From: an uncultured Bacteroidales bacterium
GTDB taxonomy: Bacteria > Bacteroidota > Bacteroidia > Bacteroidales > P3
Direction: 5' to 3'
Length of the DNA: 64,000 nucleotides
Assembly (NCBI GenBank): GCA_900318175.1
Contig: ONJQ01000001.1
Coordinates: forward strand, 1 to 64,000
Shown: in pieces, positions 25,187-34,637 of the stretch
Numbering within the stretch: position 1 is the first letter of the stretch
How the letters are laid out: every line of letters begins with the position of its first letter
The notes under the pieces: model-generated
What the model saw: only the letters and a program-made list of their open reading frames with translations
Told to the model about the DNA's origin: nothing
The model's database searches: none
Made by a program: the position numbers and the translations under genes

Positions 25187-26551
25187 TCAACCCTGTGCGG
25201 CATCCCTATTGGAGTAGTACTCAACGGCATCGGCCACAAGGAAAATGCTGCCTGTCACTAACACCAGGTCGGCCTCGGGGTCGGCTGCGGCGCGTGCTAC
25301 GGCTATGGCTTGCCCTACGGTGGGGAAGGCCTCTCCGGGCAGGCCGCAAGCCGCGGCGGTCTCGGCCAACTGCGCCACGGGGAGTCCGCGCGGCACCGAG
25401 GGTTGGGAGTAGTAGAAGGTGGTACGCTCGGTGGGCAACATGCGGAGGATGTGGGCATAGTCCTTGTCGTTGACGCAGCCGTAGATGAGGTGCAGATGGC
25501 TGTAGGGCAAGGTGCGGAGCTTGCCGAGCATGGCCTCTATGCCGTCGGCGTTGTGGGCGGTCTCGCAGATGGTGAGGGGCGTGTTGTCCAGCTGTTCCCA
25601 ACGGCCATGCAGACCAGTGTCCGCCACCACGCGGGCAATGCCGTCGCGGATGTGGCTCTCTTCAACCGTGAGACCCACACTGGGCAGCAGTTGCAGGGTC
25701 TGGAAAAGGGTGGCCAAGTTATACAGCTGATAGCTGCCGCTGAGGGGCGAGACAAAGTGGGAGCCGTAGTGGATGGCTTGGGCCGTGAGGGGGGCAACGG
25801 TGAAGCGGAGGTTGAGAATCTGGTCGGCATCTAAGCCGCTGGCGGGTTTCTGCGGCGGCAGGGGGTCGATACGGTAGTTCTGGTCGGCAAAGAAGATGGG
25901 GGCATGCTGCTCGTCGGCCTTGCGCCGGAAGACGGGTTGGGTTTCGGGGTGCGTCTGCCCAATGACCACGGGAACACCGGGCTTGATGATTCCAGCTTTC
26001 TCGCCGGCAATGGCGGGAAGCGTAGTGCCCAGGAACTGGGTGTGGTCGAACCCAATATTGGTGATGACGCTGATAAGGGGATTGATGACATTGGTGCTGT
26101 CAAGGCGGCCACCCATACCCACTTCGACAACGGCTATGTCCACCCGCTGGGAGGCAAAATAGTCGAAAGCCAGACCCACGGTCATCTCAAAGAATGATAG
26201 ACTGAGCGACTGCATAAAGTCCTTATGCTCCTGAACAAACTGCGTGACACGCTCGCGGGGTATCATGGCGCCGTTGATGCGTATGCGTTCACGGAAGTCA
26301 ACAAGGTGGGGCGAGGTGTAGAGACCGACCTTGTAGCCCGCCTGGCCGAGGATGGAGGCCAAGAAATGGGAGACGGAGCCTTTGCCATTGGTTCCGGCAA
26401 CATGGATGGAGCGGAAGCGACGCTCGGGGTTGCCGAGGTGCTGCATGAGGGAGACTGTGTTGGTGATGTCGGCCTTGTAGGCTGCCTGGCCTATGCGATG
26501 GTACATGGGCAGGCTGTTGAAGAGGTAGTCTAAGGTTTGCTCGTAGGTCAT
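25187..26551 (-). CDS. folC: Bifunctional folylpolyglutamate synthase/dihydrofolate synthase
   Basis: A 454-residue Mur-ligase-like enzyme. The ATP-binding P-loop is IHVAGTNGKGSVSHFLASIL, followed by GLYTSPHLVDFRERIRING, FEMTVGLAFDYFA, EVGMGGRLDSTNVI and GFDHTQFLG, with AGIIKPGVPVV and the C-terminal ETAHNADGIEAML/HLIYGCVNDKD. It adds glutamate to dihydropteroate and to folates in the cytoplasm. It follows the plug-less barrel by 65 bp on the same strand and may be the last gene of that operon, although the functions are unrelated. Length and motifs are complete. Confidence 0.94.
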   Translation of the reverse strand: MTYEQTLDYLFNSLPMYHRIGQAAYKADITNTVSLMQHLGNPERRFRSIHVAGTNGKGSVSHFLASILGQAGYKVGLYTSPHLVDFRERIRINGAMIPRERVTQFVQEHKDFMQSLSLSFFEMTVGLAFDYFASQRVDIAVVEVGMGGRLDSTNVINPLISVITNIGFDHTQFLGTTLPAIAGEKAGIIKPGVPVVIGQTHPETQPVFRRKADEQHAPIFFADQNYRIDPLPPQKPASGLDADQILNLRFTVAPLTAQAIHYGSHFVSPLSGSYQLYNLATLFQTLQLLPSVGLTVEESHIRDGIARVVADTGLHGRWEQLDNTPLTICETAHNADGIEAMLGKLRTLPYSHLHLIYGCVNDKDYAHILRMLPTERTTFYYSQPSVPRGLPVAQLAETAAACGLPGEAFPTVGQAIAVARAAADPEADLVLVTGSIFLVADAVEYYSNRDAAQG

Positions 26552-26616
26552 TGATTGATGGCGTAAGGGGGTGATTGGACTATTGTAATATTGGCTGGAG
26601 CCGCTTTGGCATAGGG

Positions 26617-28470
26617 TTATTTAGGGATGGTATAGGTGAGGCCGACAAGGCAGAGACCACGATAGGAGGGGTAGTTCTGCCAGTAGAAATAGCGCTGGAA
26701 GAGGAGGTTGTCGAAGTTGAGGAAGAAACTGAGGGCTTTGTTGTAGCGGTACTCCACTTCGAGATTGAGGCCAAAACGCATGGGGAGGGTGAGCGTGCTG
26801 TCGGCACCGGCAGCGTCCTTGACGGTGGCATAGGGCATCTTGCCAAGGGTCTGGAATTCTACACGGCCAATAATCTTGTCGTTGTAATTGACGGTGGCGG
26901 CAAGGGCAGCATCGAAGTCAGGACGATAGTAGAGCGGACGCTCAACATACTCATCGCCCACACGCTGGGTCTGCTTGTTCTTGTAAAGGTAATAATTGCC
27001 CTTGAGTTCGAGCCGGAGCATCTCGTCGTTGATGAAAACGAAACTGCCTCCCACCTTGATGCGGGTGAGGCTGTCGTAGACGGGTGTGAAAACATTGTGG
27101 AGGGTGTAGCGCTCGTTGAGACGGAAAGAGAGGTCGTCGTTCAGATAGCTATAGACCCCGTAGAGGTTGAAGTCGATTTTCTTGCTGAGATTGAGGCGGA
27201 TGTTGGCACCGAAATCATAGTGGCTGGTAGCGCGGACATCGCTGCCGGGCGCAATGTAGGGGTTGACAAGGCGCAGTTTGTTCCAACTGAGGGCCTCAAT
27301 GTTGCCACGGGCGGAAAGGGTGACGTTGACGAGGTCGTGGAAGAGGGACTTGCTCACGGTGGCATCCGGGTAGATGCGCGGTTCAATCTCGGGGATGTTG
27401 TAGCCATCCAAGGCCACCACAGCACCGGCATGAATCTGGAATCCGGAGAAGAGGAAATCGATGTAGGGGTTGACGTTGTAGAGCCGACGATACTGGCTTT
27501 GGCGGAGCGCACTATTGCCTTCGGCATCCTTTTCGAGACCGGCAAGCATGAGACTATCGGCACCCAAGGGGAGTTCGGAAGGGTTGAAGCTGTTGGCATA
27601 GCCGTCGTAGGTAAGGTGCAGGTAGGCTATGGCCTTGTACTGCTTGGCAATGGTAAAGCCGTAATGGATATTTCCGTCCAGATTGATGTTGAACTCGTTC
27701 ATGCCATAGGTGGCAAAAAGGTCGGTGGCACGGACATTGGCTTCATAGCCCAGGGCGTTGACATCGGTGTTGAGGGTCTTGACTCCCACGGCGGCGGTGG
27801 CAGTGTTGTATGCCATGCGGTACTGCGAGCGGGCAATGCTGTCGCGCGGCTGGGCGAGGACGGCGTGTAGTGTGCTGTCCGAGAAGCCGTAAAAGCGGGT
27901 GAAGTCGTTCTGATAACCCACCTCTGCACTCAGTTGCAGGTGGTTGCGGGTGACGAGTTTGCCAAAGCCGGTGACATTGGTGTAGGAGAACGGAGCCTGG
28001 CCGTAGTAGCTGGGCGAGAACTCTTCATCGCCATGGCTGCCTATGGTTCCCCACGAGGAGCGATGGGTGGCACGGACGCCAAAAGTGCGGTCGGAACTGC
28101 GGAGGGAATTGTAATAGAACTCTGCCAGGGGCGACCAGTAGTTGCCGGCACCCAGTTTGAGGTAGTTGCTGTAGAGGCGCGTGGCGGGCTCGCCAATGAT
28201 GCGGGCCGCTTTTATACGCGAGGGTTGGTAGAGGGAGGTGAGCCGTCGGGTGGTGATGTCGTAGCTGAGGTTTTTGGGCATGGTGGACACAGTGTCGGTG
28301 ATGATAGGCGCGACATTGACCTTCTGGCTCTCTTCGACCACAGGTTTGTAGCGGCTGGTGACAACCACACGTTCATTATATACATTGCTGTCGGCTTGGG
28401 CGAAGCAATTGGGCGCGACGGACCAAAGGCCGACGACACAGAATAGGCTGAAAAGGCTGTTTGCTTTCAT
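26617..28470 (-). CDS. Plug-less TonB-receptor-like outer-membrane barrel, partner of the TPR protein
   Basis: A 617-residue exported barrel. The signal peptide (LFCVVGLWSVAPNCFAQ) is followed by a short periplasmic segment (VVVTSRYKPVVEESQKVNV) and then directly by many aromatic-rich strands; the plug domain of true TonB receptors is missing. The C-terminal strand GLCLVGLTYTIPK lacks a final Phe but is strand-like. Its start lies 2 bp after the stop of the TPR gene, so the two are translationally coupled. Such a TPR-plus-barrel pair recurs in Bacteroidales as I recall it, with no defined role. An envelope-assembly or transport function is inference. Confidence 0.75.
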   Translation of the reverse strand: MKANSLFSLFCVVGLWSVAPNCFAQADSNVYNERVVVTSRYKPVVEESQKVNVAPIITDTVSTMPKNLSYDITTRRLTSLYQPSRIKAARIIGEPATRLYSNYLKLGAGNYWSPLAEFYYNSLRSSDRTFGVRATHRSSWGTIGSHGDEEFSPSYYGQAPFSYTNVTGFGKLVTRNHLQLSAEVGYQNDFTRFYGFSDSTLHAVLAQPRDSIARSQYRMAYNTATAAVGVKTLNTDVNALGYEANVRATDLFATYGMNEFNINLDGNIHYGFTIAKQYKAIAYLHLTYDGYANSFNPSELPLGADSLMLAGLEKDAEGNSALRQSQYRRLYNVNPYIDFLFSGFQIHAGAVVALDGYNIPEIEPRIYPDATVSKSLFHDLVNVTLSARGNIEALSWNKLRLVNPYIAPGSDVRATSHYDFGANIRLNLSKKIDFNLYGVYSYLNDDLSFRLNERYTLHNVFTPVYDSLTRIKVGGSFVFINDEMLRLELKGNYYLYKNKQTQRVGDEYVERPLYYRPDFDAALAATVNYNDKIIGRVEFQTLGKMPYATVKDAAGADSTLTLPMRFGLNLEVEYRYNKALSFFLNFDNLLFQRYFYWQNYPSYRGLCLVGLTYTIPK

Positions 28471-28472
28471 GG

Positions 28473-31400
28473 CTATTGATTATCTGATTCTGTTTCTTTT
28501 TCAAGTTCGATGACTATCTCTTCCTCCTCGGGCTGCTGGACGGGCTTTTCCTCCTCAAGGATGGCGTTGCGCTTCTGGAGTGCCAGCTGGACGAGGTCGT
28601 CGCCGTCGTAGTTGTCAATGATGCTTTGGAGGGTCTGTTTGGCCTGCAGATTGTTGCCGCGGGCGTGGAAGATGTCAGCCCAGAGGATGAAGCTCTTGGC
28701 CAGCCAGTAGTCGCTGACGGGAGCGGCGGTGATGGACTCGATGACGCGCTCAGAGCCGTCGTAGTCGGCCTGGAGGTAGCGCATCTCTGCCTGGCGATAG
28801 GAGGCCTCGCCGCTGTAGTCGCCGTTGGTGGAGGAGGCCAGTAGCGCATAGAGGCTGTCGGCCTGGGGATAGGTGGTGGGGGTCTCGTAATAACTGCGGG
28901 CCATGCTGATGCGGGCTTCATCGCGGAGTTCGTCAGTGATCTTGGGCTCGGAAAGGAGCTGACGGGCAGCGGAGACGATGCTGTCACGCTGGGCAAGGTG
29001 CACCCAGCTGCGCAGATAACCCACGCGACCGGAAAGGCGGTTATTGTCGCTCTCGGCCACTTCGACAAGCTGGCTATAGAGGTCAAGTGCCTTGGTGAAG
29101 TTATTCAGGTTGTAAGCGATGTTGGCAGCATTGTGGAGAGCCCGCTCGGTGAAGCTGTTGCGCGAGGCCGCGGCCACGGCTTCAAAGTGCGGTAGGGCTT
29201 GCTCGTTTTGCCCGTTGCGGAACAAGCAGTCGGCGGCGTAGTAGTGCGCTTGCAGGTGGAAGAGGCCTTCGGGGAACTTGTTGAGGTAGCTCTCAAAACT
29301 CTTTACCGAACTCTCGCAGTCGCCGTTCATATAGAGGTTCTCGGCACTCATGTAGAGGGTGCTGTCCTGCTCGACGGTTGAGACGTTGGTCTTGGTGGTG
29401 CGCTTAACGTATGAGAAGTACTCGTCGACACGATTCTGGCTGACATAGATGTTCTTGACGGTGCTGAGGGCGTCGCGGGCCTCGTCGGTGCCGGCATAGT
29501 TGGTAAGCAGCTCGTCGAAGACCTGAAGAGCCTCGGTATTGCGGTCGGTGTTGTAGTAGATAAGGCCCATGTTGAGGAGAGCGGTCTTGACGAGGCTGTT
29601 CTGCGGATAGCGGGTGCGGAAGTTGTTGAAGTAGAGCAAAGCCATCTCGTTGTTGTCACAAACCAAATAGGTGTTGCCCACCTCGAAAAGGGCTTTAGGA
29701 GCCAAGGGGGATTGGTTGAAACGCTCGAAGATCTGGTTCAGATAAGTCATCTTGTCGCCATACTTGCCCATGGCACCGTAGGAGAGCGCCTTTTGGTAGG
29801 TGGCATAATCGGCGTCGGCATCGGCGGCCTCGATGACACGGTCGTAGTACTTGATGGCATCGGCGTACTTGCTGTCCAAGTAGCTGCAATCACCCAGGCG
29901 GTTGTTTACATCGTTGATCTGGTGCTGGTCGATGCTCTTGTCGGCCAAGCGGAGGAACATCTTGAAATCGTCTGCAGCGTCGGAGATGTTGTTCCGCTTC
30001 ATGCAGAGATAGCCGTGGGTGTAGAGTGCCTGGCGGTAATAGGGAGAGGTGGTGGCATTGGTGCTCACCATAAAGCGGTCCAAGGTCTTGCCCGCCGCAT
30101 CATAGTCGCCCAAACGGTAGCGCGACTCGGCATAGAGGTAGTAGGCGTCGGTGGTGTACTTGGGCAGAGCGTTGATTTTGGCGGCCTTTTGGAAATAGGA
30201 GGCTGCGGTCTTCATGTTGCCCGTGTTGAAAATCTCGATACCGCGGTTGATGACAATGCGCTGGTATGCCTGATTCATCAAGGGGGTGCGGTCGGGAATC
30301 TTTTCGATAAGGGTGAGGGCATCCTTGTAGTTGCGTGTGGTGAAATAGAGGGAGCTGAGAATCTCTTGCACTTCGGCTTTGTGGGTGCTCTTGGGGTATT
30401 TGGTGAGGTAGTCTTCGAAGGAGCGGATAGACTCGTTGTAAGGGTTGGCGTTCAGCTCATACGACAGTTTGGCGTAGTTGAAGAGAGCATCCTCCTTGAT
30501 TTTGGGGTCGTAGTCCATCTTTGAGGCTTGGAGGAACATGCTGCGGGCCTCGTTTTTGCGGTTCAGCTTGATGTCCACATCGCCCAGCACATAGAGGGCA
30601 CTCTGCGCCACGCTGTCGTCGCAGGCAGTCTTTTTGGACAGGTAGAACTGGGCGGAGTCGTACTGGTGGAGCATGTAGTGGCAGTAGCCTATCTGGTAGT
30701 AGCTGTCCTGCGGGGTGCAGGCCACGGGGGCTTGGGCTTTCTTGCCCTTGGTGGTGGCCGGGGCTACATCCTGCACGGCGGCAGTCTCCTGCGGGTCCCG
30801 GTTGCGCATGGCGGCGGTGTAGTAGTCCAAAGCATTCTTGTATTCCCCACGGTTGAAATAGACCTCTGCAACCATCTGGCGGATTTCGTTTTTCTTGAAA
30901 ACGTCCTCCTCCAAGAGCAGTGTCGGGGCCATCTGCAACAGCTCGTCATTCTTACCCAAATAGTAATATATCCGTGCCACATAGGAGGGCACAATCTTGG
31001 CAAACTTGTTGTCCGATTGCAGCTTCTCGAAATTGCGGAGAGCCAGGTCGTATTTCCCCTCCATATACTGCAAGTGAGCATAGTAGTAGAGGGAGGCATT
31101 GGTGTATTTGGTGCGTCCGTTGATGTCCTGGGAGAAGTATTTCTTTGCCTCGGAATAGTCCTCGTCCACAAAGCAGCAATAGCCCACTTTGAAATTGTAT
31201 TCGCTGCGATGGCCATACTCCACCTCACGGGCGGGCACCTTCTTGTAATACTTCAACGCCTTGGCGTAGTCGCCCGCCGCATAATGGTAATTGCCAAGGT
31301 AGAAATTGGCCATGTTGGTATGCTTGTTTTGAGGGTTGAGGCGCAGGAACTCCGTGAGCCTGAAATCAGCATCGCGGTTGCCCAGCCGCTCGGCACACAC

Positions 31401-31631
31401 GGCACCGTAGAAGGCGGCCTCGCTGGCCATCTCGGCATCCACACCCGTCCCCTCGGCAGTAAGCCGGTCGAACAAATTCTGTGCCGAGGCATATTTTTCC
31501 TTCTGATACAAATCCACCGCCTGCCTGTAGAGGCGGCGCACAGCCTCTTCCGACGACGATTTTTGGGCAAAAACAGGCTGCACAGCCATCGCTAAGGCCA
31601 CGATAACTAAAAGTGATTTAATACGTTGCAT
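28473..31631 (-). CDS. Large TPR-repeat periplasmic protein
   Basis: A 1052-residue protein with a signal peptide (LLVIVALAMAVQPVFAQ) and then an almost continuous solenoid of tetratricopeptide repeats. Clear units include FYLGNYHYAAGDYAKALKYY, YYAHLQYMEGKYDLALRNFE, DCSYLDSKYADAIKYYDRVI and YNLNNFTKALDLYSQLVEVA. There is an acidic C-terminal tail (EEKPVQQPEEEEIVIELEKE). It most likely sits in the periplasm as a protein-binding scaffold. The barrel gene starts 2 bp after its stop. The nearest promoter candidate is TATCTTTA (minus strand, 31659-31666), one base off consensus. Confidence 0.85.
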   Translation of the reverse strand: MQRIKSLLVIVALAMAVQPVFAQKSSSEEAVRRLYRQAVDLYQKEKYASAQNLFDRLTAEGTGVDAEMASEAAFYGAVCAERLGNRDADFRLTEFLRLNPQNKHTNMANFYLGNYHYAAGDYAKALKYYKKVPAREVEYGHRSEYNFKVGYCCFVDEDYSEAKKYFSQDINGRTKYTNASLYYYAHLQYMEGKYDLALRNFEKLQSDNKFAKIVPSYVARIYYYLGKNDELLQMAPTLLLEEDVFKKNEIRQMVAEVYFNRGEYKNALDYYTAAMRNRDPQETAAVQDVAPATTKGKKAQAPVACTPQDSYYQIGYCHYMLHQYDSAQFYLSKKTACDDSVAQSALYVLGDVDIKLNRKNEARSMFLQASKMDYDPKIKEDALFNYAKLSYELNANPYNESIRSFEDYLTKYPKSTHKAEVQEILSSLYFTTRNYKDALTLIEKIPDRTPLMNQAYQRIVINRGIEIFNTGNMKTAASYFQKAAKINALPKYTTDAYYLYAESRYRLGDYDAAGKTLDRFMVSTNATTSPYYRQALYTHGYLCMKRNNISDAADDFKMFLRLADKSIDQHQINDVNNRLGDCSYLDSKYADAIKYYDRVIEAADADADYATYQKALSYGAMGKYGDKMTYLNQIFERFNQSPLAPKALFEVGNTYLVCDNNEMALLYFNNFRTRYPQNSLVKTALLNMGLIYYNTDRNTEALQVFDELLTNYAGTDEARDALSTVKNIYVSQNRVDEYFSYVKRTTKTNVSTVEQDSTLYMSAENLYMNGDCESSVKSFESYLNKFPEGLFHLQAHYYAADCLFRNGQNEQALPHFEAVAAASRNSFTERALHNAANIAYNLNNFTKALDLYSQLVEVAESDNNRLSGRVGYLRSWVHLAQRDSIVSAARQLLSEPKITDELRDEARISMARSYYETPTTYPQADSLYALLASSTNGDYSGEASYRQAEMRYLQADYDGSERVIESITAAPVSDYWLAKSFILWADIFHARGNNLQAKQTLQSIIDNYDGDDLVQLALQKRNAILEEEKPVQQPEEEEIVIELEKETESDNQ

Positions 31632-31825
31632 GATACAATGATTTCTCGTTTCAAAAAGTAAAGATACTAATTATTCGCAACACGCCCACACTCTGCACGC
31701 CCTCTTTTATCAACAAGGCAATGTTAATGAGAGACTTTTGAATGCATCTCGGGGCAGTTGCTCACCTGTACTTATGGGCGCTGTGCCTACAACTGAAGCC
31801 AAGCCAATGGTGACCTTCCAGGCCT

Positions 31826-33289
31826 CTACCGGAGGAAGAATGGACGGTCGTCCTCCTTCTGCTGTTTGGGCTGCCACGGGCCGTGGAGCAGGAAACCGCT
31901 GGCAGGTGAGGGAGTGACCGTGTATTGCAGTTGCCCCTCGGGGTTGATGAGGATAAACCAAGGGTACGACACCACGCCGTAACGCTCCAACAGCTTGTAG
32001 TTGCCGTTGAAATGGAGCCATGTCCAGTTGTAACGCTGTCCCTTCTTGGTGTTGCGCAACAGGTGGTACATCTTCTGGAACTCTCGGTCGCAGCAGATGG
32101 TTACAAACTCCACATTGTTGTTCTTGGCATAGATGCTGTCCTTGAAATGCGCCAGGGTCTCAATCTCGCCCAAGCAGTTCGGGTCCCCTACCCTGACAAA
32201 CGACAGGTAGACCCATTTCCCCTTCATCTCATTCAGCGACACCATTTTCTTCTCCACATCGGGCAACACAAAGTCCGCCACCTCGGCGCCCTCTTCCTTT
32301 TGGCTCAGGGTAGCCACCAATCGCTCTGCCAACACCTTGTGTTCCGGGAACTTGCTCTGCTTCCCCACCAGCTCAATCATCTTCACCACTTTGTCGCACT
32401 CATAGTAGCGCGGCAGGTAGTAGGCCTCCTGCAGGGCTTGCAGAGCCACCAGCTCGCGCACCTGCTCGTTGCGCAGCAGGGTATCCGTACCCAAAGAGTC
32501 CAAGAACACTTTCACCTTCAGGTCGTTCACCCAATTGCCCAACAGCCATGCGGGCAGCTTCTTGGTGCCCTTGGACACCGACCCCGCAAACAGCGTTGTG
32601 AAGAAACTCATGTAGTTGTCGTCATAATAAAGAATGGGCTTCCCCTTCACATAGCGGTCCACCATATTGCGGCGCGTGTCGAAATGCAGACTGTACTTCA
32701 TGCTGGCCAGCTGGTAACGCTTATAGCGATTGAAGAACTCGTTTTTCGTGTCGGGGCAACGAGTGGCTACCACAGCCTCCAGGCTGTCAAAATAACGTTT
32801 CTGCGGGCGGAAACGGCTGTCGAAAAACACCCTGTGGTCATCGATATACTGCGCCACAACCCCCTCGAACTCCGTAATCAACCCGTTCAATTCGCCCTTG
32901 GGCATATTCACAAACTCCAGAGGGAGCACCTCCGGCTCCAGGAACACATTCTTCTTCTCGTCAATGTTCCAGTCGAACCGCGGCACATACACCTCATAGT
33001 CGCGTCCCGGCTCCACAAAGAACGACTGGCTGTAGTTCTCAATCTGCATCATCATCAACGTCGGGTAGTTGGCGTAAGCCTTCAGGTCGAAAGTGCGGTT
33101 CTCGCCCACCACCGTATGGTCCACCTCCTCCTCAGTCAGCGTCAGCATATCCGTATAGCGGTACAGGTACACATCCTTGCCCGCACCGTTCACCACCTCG
33201 CCGTGGATAGTGATATTCGTCTGGGCACCAGCCGTTCCCATCCCGGTAGCCCACAAAGCAATGCTCAGAAAAAACAGAATGCGCTTCAT
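31826..33289 (-). CDS. Thioredoxin-fold (TlpA/AhpC-like) exported protein with degenerate active site
   Basis: A 487-residue protein with a signal peptide ending near GTAGAQ. An N-terminal ~330-residue region (beta strands, then helices) resembles the DUF4369-type front of Bacteroidota thiol-disulfide proteins. The C-terminal thioredoxin-like domain has VADFVLPDVEKKMVSLNEMK, GKWVYLSFVRVGDPNC and YGVVSYPWFILINPEGQ with the cis-Pro. Where TlpA proteins have WCxxC, this one reads VGDPNC, so only the second Cys remains and classical disulfide exchange is not possible. A TATCTTTG box lies about 130 bp upstream. It may be a binding or single-Cys redox protein in the periplasm. Confidence 0.8.
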   Translation of the reverse strand: MKRILFFLSIALWATGMGTAGAQTNITIHGEVVNGAGKDVYLYRYTDMLTLTEEEVDHTVVGENRTFDLKAYANYPTLMMMQIENYSQSFFVEPGRDYEVYVPRFDWNIDEKKNVFLEPEVLPLEFVNMPKGELNGLITEFEGVVAQYIDDHRVFFDSRFRPQKRYFDSLEAVVATRCPDTKNEFFNRYKRYQLASMKYSLHFDTRRNMVDRYVKGKPILYYDDNYMSFFTTLFAGSVSKGTKKLPAWLLGNWVNDLKVKVFLDSLGTDTLLRNEQVRELVALQALQEAYYLPRYYECDKVVKMIELVGKQSKFPEHKVLAERLVATLSQKEEGAEVADFVLPDVEKKMVSLNEMKGKWVYLSFVRVGDPNCLGEIETLAHFKDSIYAKNNNVEFVTICCDREFQKMYHLLRNTKKGQRYNWTWLHFNGNYKLLERYGVVSYPWFILINPEGQLQYTVTPSPASGFLLHGPWQPKQQKEDDRPFFLR

Positions 33290-33418
33290 AATGCAGAAAA
33301 TAAATTAACCCGCGGCGTCCAGCCGTTTCCATCATAACGCCCCACACCCCGTTTTTATTGTCCCTCCCAACAAAAATATCGCCGTATAGATTCAACCTCG
33401 AAGTGCAACACCGTTGTG

Positions 33419-33426
33419 CAAAGATA
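33419..33426 (-). promoter_or_regulatory. -7 box for the thioredoxin-fold gene
   Basis: The minus strand reads TATCTTTG, leaving a leader of about 125 nt before the start codon at 33289. Confidence 0.7.
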
Positions 33427-33502
33427 GCAAGACTTTATATGTATCTATCAAACCAACGCTACACTTGCTTGTAAAACTATAAGAGGCGACTCTATTTCAT
33501 TA

Positions 33503-34213
33503 TTACCTCCTTCTCTTGCTTCTCTTTCCTATTTCTTCTCTTGCTTTTTTAGCCTGATTTCTATTTTTCTCATCATCACTTTCTTTTTCTATTACTTGCA
33601 ATATATCAATATCTTCCTGACCGTGTGAATTTTCTCTTCTCTTTTCTATTTCTTTTCTTGCACTTTTAGCCTGATTTCTAATTTTCTCATCATCACTTTC
33701 TTTTTCTATTACTTGCAATATATCAATATCTTTCTGACTGCTTGAATATTGACCCAAATAACTAATTCCTGTCTCTAAAGGAAATTTTTCTGTATAAATT
33801 TTTGATTTACAAATAATTCTACCCATTGCCAATCGTATAGACTCTTTTTTTCGTTTGTCATCAAATAGTCCTTCCATCATTGACAGGGAATCTATGATAT
33901 CGAACTTATTCTCATCAATTTTGGCATTGGTATTTTTCTGATTTCTCACTATATCATCAATTTCTCTTTTATATCGATGTATATCAATGCCCATCACAAC
34001 AAAGTAGACAGTAGCTGCAACGCCGAAAACCCCAACAATTATTCCTGCCAGGGTCATTGTTTTGTTATAAGCCACCTCACGAGAAACCTCAGAAAATGGA
34101 ATTTCAAGAGCAATACTGGCAACCGCTATAGCTGTTAAAGAGAAGACTATTGAAAAGATAACAAGTTCTCGCCAATTATGGGGAGCATCCGAATCTGTAT
34201 TTTTATGTTTCAT
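33503..34213 (-). CDS. Two-helix membrane protein with a 39-residue tandem repeat
   Basis: A 236-residue protein, third gene of the AT-rich signalling operon. Two transmembrane helices lie near residues 17-37 (LVIFSIVFSLTAIAVASIAL) and 53-73 (TLAGIIVGVFGVAATVYFVV). A charged coiled-coil-like cytoplasmic region follows, ending in two near-identical 39-residue units that begin DIDILQVIEKESDDEK and continue RNQAKxARxEI. The repeat is also near-identical in DNA (period 117 bp, 33531 and 33648), so it is recent. The unit looks like a helix pair of HEAT/armadillo type. It follows the receiver gene by 7 bp. I recognise no family; it could be an output or effector for the upstream kinase. Confidence 0.72.
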   Translation of the reverse strand: MKHKNTDSDAPHNWRELVIFSIVFSLTAIAVASIALEIPFSEVSREVAYNKTMTLAGIIVGVFGVAATVYFVVMGIDIHRYKREIDDIVRNQKNTNAKIDENKFDIIDSLSMMEGLFDDKRKKESIRLAMGRIICKSKIYTEKFPLETGISYLGQYSSSQKDIDILQVIEKESDDEKIRNQAKSARKEIEKRRENSHGQEDIDILQVIEKESDDEKNRNQAKKAREEIGKRSKRRR

Positions 34214-34220
34214 CTGTAGT

Positions 34221-34637
34221 TCATTTTAAATATTCCATGATATAATCTGCAAATTCCTTTGATTCTATGGCTTTATTGAGATAAGGAATAGCGTTGTCCC
34301 GACAATACTTGCGAACATCCTCATCTCCAAGAACTGAATATACAATAATTTTGACATCCTTGTATTTGGAGTCGGTCTCTCTTATTAATTTTATTAAACT
34401 GAGACCTGTTCTCGTACCATAACCGGCTTCTACCATATCAAGGTCTCCCGATGGCATGACCATATCGACAATAATGCAGTCTATATGATATAATTGGTCA
34501 CGCAATACTTTAATGAGTTCATTTGGATTTGGAGCTTCGATAATCTTACACCCACGTGATTCAAGTTCATCTCTGTCTAGCAGTAATGCAAATCTGCTGA
34601 CATCGTCGTCAACCCATAATATGTTCTTTGTATTCAT
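34221..34637 (-). CDS. Stand-alone response-regulator receiver protein
   Basis: A 138-residue protein that is only a CheY-like receiver domain. It has the acidic cluster Asp10-Asp12 (LWVDDDVSRF), phospho-acceptor Asp58 (CIIVDMVMPSG), Ser101 (IIVYSVLGDED) and Lys122 (IPYLNKAIES). There is an insertion after Asp58 (DLDMVEAGYGTRTG) longer than in CheY. There is no DNA-binding output domain, so it must act through protein contact or as a phosphate relay. Its ATG overlaps the kinase stop (ATGA), and the membrane-protein gene follows 7 bp later. Phosphorylation by the adjacent kinase is very likely. Confidence 0.88.
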   Translation of the reverse strand: MNTKNILWVDDDVSRFALLLDRDELESRGCKIIEAPNPNELIKVLRDQLYHIDCIIVDMVMPSGDLDMVEAGYGTRTGLSLIKLIRETDSKYKDVKIIVYSVLGDEDVRKYCRDNAIPYLNKAIESKEFADYIMEYLK

